Positions 62,077 through 64,000 of a stretch of 64,000 nt of DNA are shown here, piece after piece. A program made the translations under genes and the position numbers. Below the pieces are notes generated by a model, which did not search any database, had not been told where the DNA came from, and saw nothing but the letters and a program-made list of their open reading frames with translations. The stretch covers positions 186,001 through 250,000 of the forward strand of contig NZ_CP137734.1 of assembly GCF_033406955.1 (NCBI RefSeq), given 5' to 3'. The stretch's first letter is position 1. The number at the start of each line of letters is the position of its first letter. This DNA comes from Streptomyces violaceoruber (GTDB lineage: Bacteria > Actinomycetota > Actinomycetes > Streptomycetales > Streptomycetaceae).

Positions 62077-63186
62077 CTATTCGAAGAACTTGAGACTCCA
62101 GCCGGTGTCGCTGGTGGGGCCCGGGACGTTGGCCCGGCTGTAGGTGGTCCCGCCCCACCAGCAGAAGGTGCCGGTGTACCAGTGCCGGTTCTCCCACGAG
62201 TACGGCGTCCCCTTCGCGACCGCGTGGAACATCAGGGGGAACCTGGGCCCGGCGGGCGGGCTCGTGGCGATGTCGCCGTCGAGCAGGACGAAGCTGTGGT
62301 GACCGGGCCCGTCGACGTACAGGGTGGGGTCCCAGCCCGCCATCATCGTGGCGCGGTGGGACCCGAAGAGGCAGCCGTTGGACTTGTACCAGTCCCACAC
62401 GTACGTCGGGTCGCCGCCGGCCCGCAGCCGCAGGTCGGCCAGGCAGTACTGGTCGCTCCAGCTGCCGTTGGCGGAGTAGGCGATGTGCAGCTGCCCGTTC
62501 GGGTCCATGACGGGCTCGGGGCCCTCGTTGATGAACGGGTTGCCCACCACCCGCTCCCAGCTCTCCCTCGGCTGCGAGATGACGTACCGCGCCCCGGTCG
62601 GTGTGGTCGGGCCGGTCATCCGCGCGATGTAGAGGTTCTGTTCGACGTCGGTGTCGCCGGCCCAGCCCGACCAGACGAACCACCGCTGTCCCTCGAAGGT
62701 GAACAGGGTGCCGTCGATGGCCCACTTGTCGTCCGGCAGGGCCAGCCGGCTCTCGGCCGTGTAGCCGCTGTCGGCGGCGGTGGAGCTGATCACGTACATC
62801 CGGTGGGCCGCGCCGCGGCCGGCCGAGAAGTAGATGTAGTAGCGGCCGCCGTCCCGGACGATCTCGGGCGCCCACACCTCGCCGCGGCCACGTGCGTCCG
62901 ACCAGACCTGGCGGGCGGGCGCCGCCGCCAGCGCGGCCGTGGAAGCGGCCTGGCGTACGGCGATGCCGCCCCCGGTGGACTGCACCGAGACGTAGGTGCC
63001 ACCGACCCGGATCACGCTCGGATCGGCGGCCCGCAGCGCGGTCTGGTCCGCCTGCGCGGACCCGGCGGAGGTCACCAGGAGCAGGAGGGCGACGAGGGCA
63101 CCGGACACCAGGGCGGCGACGGTGCCGCGAACTGGGCGGGAGAGCTTGAAGGTCCCGTTCGGCGGGCTTCCGGTCAGGGGCGGCAT
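62077..63186 (-). CDS. secreted GH43-type glycoside hydrolase
   Basis: A 369-residue protein. A basic N-terminus is followed by a long hydrophobic segment (VAALVSGALVALLLLVTSAGSAQA, residues about 24-47) as signal peptide. The five-bladed propeller has GH43 features: AADPSVIRVGGTYVSVQS (first Asp), EVWAPEIVRDGGRYYIYFSAG, KWAIDGTLFTFEGQRWFVWSGW (pKa-tuning Asp) and NPFINEGPEPVMDPNGQLHIAYSANG (catalytic Glu), ending with WSLKFFE. GH43 enzymes release arabinose, xylose or galactose from plant polysaccharides. GCGGAGGG lies just before the ATG on the reverse strand. It is divergent from the GH64 gene. Confidence 0.88.
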   Translation of the reverse strand: MPPLTGSPPNGTFKLSRPVRGTVAALVSGALVALLLLVTSAGSAQADQTALRAADPSVIRVGGTYVSVQSTGGGIAVRQAASTAALAAAPARQVWSDARGRGEVWAPEIVRDGGRYYIYFSAGRGAAHRMYVISSTAADSGYTAESRLALPDDKWAIDGTLFTFEGQRWFVWSGWAGDTDVEQNLYIARMTGPTTPTGARYVISQPRESWERVVGNPFINEGPEPVMDPNGQLHIAYSANGSWSDQYCLADLRLRAGGDPTYVWDWYKSNGCLFGSHRATMMAGWDPTLYVDGPGHHSFVLLDGDIATSPPAGPRFPLMFHAVAKGTPYSWENRHWYTGTFCWWGGTTYSRANVPGPTSDTGWSLKFFE

Positions 63187-63250
63187 GTCCCTCCGCTTCC
63201 ACGGGCCGTGGTGTACATCGATGGAAGGTGGCAGCGGCTCCAGGATCGTA

Positions 63251-63271
63251 ATTGACGGCGGACATGTCAAT
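63251..63271. promoter_or_regulatory. inverted repeat between GH43 and GH64 genes
   Basis: ATTGAC (63251-63256) and GTCAAT (63266-63271) are perfect inverted arms over 9 bp, 65 bp upstream of the GH43 start. TTGACA also occurs on the minus strand here. It may be a promoter with operator for the GH43 gene. A second TTGACA at 63382-63387 faces the GH64 gene. Confidence 0.4.
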
Positions 63272-63439
63272 GAGCAGACCGCAACGCCCCCGGCGCGCAC
63301 GGCATCCGGCGGGTTGCACCTTCCCCCCGCTTCACCTTCCGAACCTGGAGCGCCTTCTTCCGATTGATCTCGTTCAACTAGTTGACATGCACAGGGAAGG
63401 GCTACAACGCTGCAAGTCCCCCACACCAAGGAGGACCGT

Positions 63440-64000
63440 GTGCTTTCCCCACGCAAGCTGACGGCGTCCCTGGCCGTCGCGGCGTCGATCGGCGCCGTGG
63501 CCGTCGTAGTCGGGCCGGCCGAACCGGCGTCGGCGGTACCGGACACCATCCCGCTCACCCTGAAGAACGACTCGGGCAGCGCCGAACAGGTCTACGTCTA
63601 CGTGATCGGCACCGAACTCGCCTCGGGGCAGCAGGGGTACGCCGACGAGAGCGGCGCCTTCCACGCCTGGCCGGCCGGTGGCGCCCCGCCCGTCCCGGCG
63701 CCCGACGCCTCGTTCGCCGGCCCCGCAAACGGCGGGTCAAAGACCGTTCGGCTTCCGAAGTTCTCCGGCCGGGTCTACTTCTCGTACGGCAAGAAGCTCG
63801 ACTTCCGGCTCGCCGACGGCGGCCTCGTGCAGCCCGCCGTCCAGAACGCCGACGACCCCAACCACGACACGCTGTTCAACTGGACCGAGTACACGCTCAA
63901 CGACTCCGGGCTGTGGATCAACTCCACCCAGGTGGACATGTTCTCGGCCCCCTACTCCGTCGGTCTGACCGCGGGCGACGGTTCCACGAAGCAGACCGGT
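63440..64000 (+). CDS. secreted GH64 beta-1,3-glucanase, N-terminal part (cut by window end)
   Basis: 187 codons are visible and the frame runs off the window. A signal peptide (LSPRKLTASLAVAASIGAVAVVVGPAEPASA) ends near residue 32. The mature start VPDTIPLTLKNDSGSAEQVYVYVIGTELASGQQGYADESG, with FSGRVYFSYGKKLDFRL and WTEYTLNDSGLWINSTQVDMFSAPYSVGL, follows the GH64/thaumatin-like glucanase pattern, including the acidic pair in the ND-G-WIN-TQVD segment. Such enzymes cut fungal beta-1,3-glucan. GTG follows AAGGAGG by 5 nt. Confidence 0.85.
   Translation, partial: MLSPRKLTASLAVAASIGAVAVVVGPAEPASAVPDTIPLTLKNDSGSAEQVYVYVIGTELASGQQGYADESGAFHAWPAGGAPPVPAPDASFAGPANGGSKTVRLPKFSGRVYFSYGKKLDFRLADGGLVQPAVQNADDPNHDTLFNWTEYTLNDSGLWINSTQVDMFSAPYSVGLTAGDGSTKQTG

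Overview
The window is high-GC actinobacterial chromosome, almost certainly Streptomyces. The evidence is the very strong third-position G/C bias, frequent GTG starts, Tat and lipoprotein exports, a secreted endo H-type glycosidase, XRE/DUF397/S-adenosyl-methyltransferase cassettes, and many one-component regulators, each beside a single target. I see no rRNA, tRNA, CRISPR array, intact insertion sequence, phage module or large biosynthetic cluster. This looks like accessory-type territory (chromosome arm or sub-core) built from short one- to four-gene units.

Layout. 1-8.7 kb: a SUKH-type protein cut by the window edge, a secreted GH18 endo-beta-N-acetylglucosaminidase, a PIG-L deacetylase, a Tat-exported phosphoesterase with a LamG-like domain, a histidine phosphatase, a mannonate dehydratase homologue and a secreted glucose/sorbosone dehydrogenase. 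8.8-13.1 kb: a DHFR-like reductase, then two unrelated FAD monooxygenases. The first (rifampin-monooxygenase-like) is preceded by a 17-codon leader ORF and a hairpin that buries its ribosome binding site. The second (TetX-like) is divergent from a TetR regulator. 13.2-21.1 kb: pntAB transhydrogenase, small stress and regulatory proteins, an IclR regulator, an XRE-DUF397-methyltransferase operon and a divergent anti-sigma-type ATPase. 21.2-34.3 kb: a large membrane protein, YceI, a ComB-like phosphatase, a WYL regulator divergent from an alpha/beta hydrolase across a 7-bp tandem repeat, a VOC protein, a serine hydrolase, a signal-less periplasmic-binding-fold protein face to face with a nucleotidyltransferase, an M1 peptidase, a secreted phosphodiesterase-fold protein and a LysR regulator.

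34.4-43.0 kb: a TetR/amidase pair around a perfect operator-like palindrome. Next comes a truncated alanyl-tRNA-synthetase paralogue behind an alanine-rich 22-codon leader and alternative hairpins. Then an RpiR regulator lies divergent from a sugar kinase, sodium:solute symporter and anhydro-N-acetylmuramate kinase operon, which I read as muropeptide amino-sugar salvage. 43.1-54.5 kb: an aldo/keto reductase, a LysR-flanked NmrA/darcynin pair, catalase with a strong terminator, a nucleotidyltransferase, an NAD-epimerase under a 29-bp palindrome, a PAP2 membrane phosphatase, an OYE/MerR pair and a TetR gene with its own palindrome. 54.5-64 kb: a GH9 lipoprotein, a MoxR/VWA (RavA-ViaA-like) pair, a second XRE/methyltransferase cassette lacking DUF397, a GH43 enzyme and the start of a GH64 glucanase.

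Common themes are secreted polysaccharide turnover, cell-wall recycling, and many regulator/enzyme pairs with recognisable palindromes between them. The least conventional signals are the two leader-peptide arrangements, at 9.6 kb and 36.7 kb.
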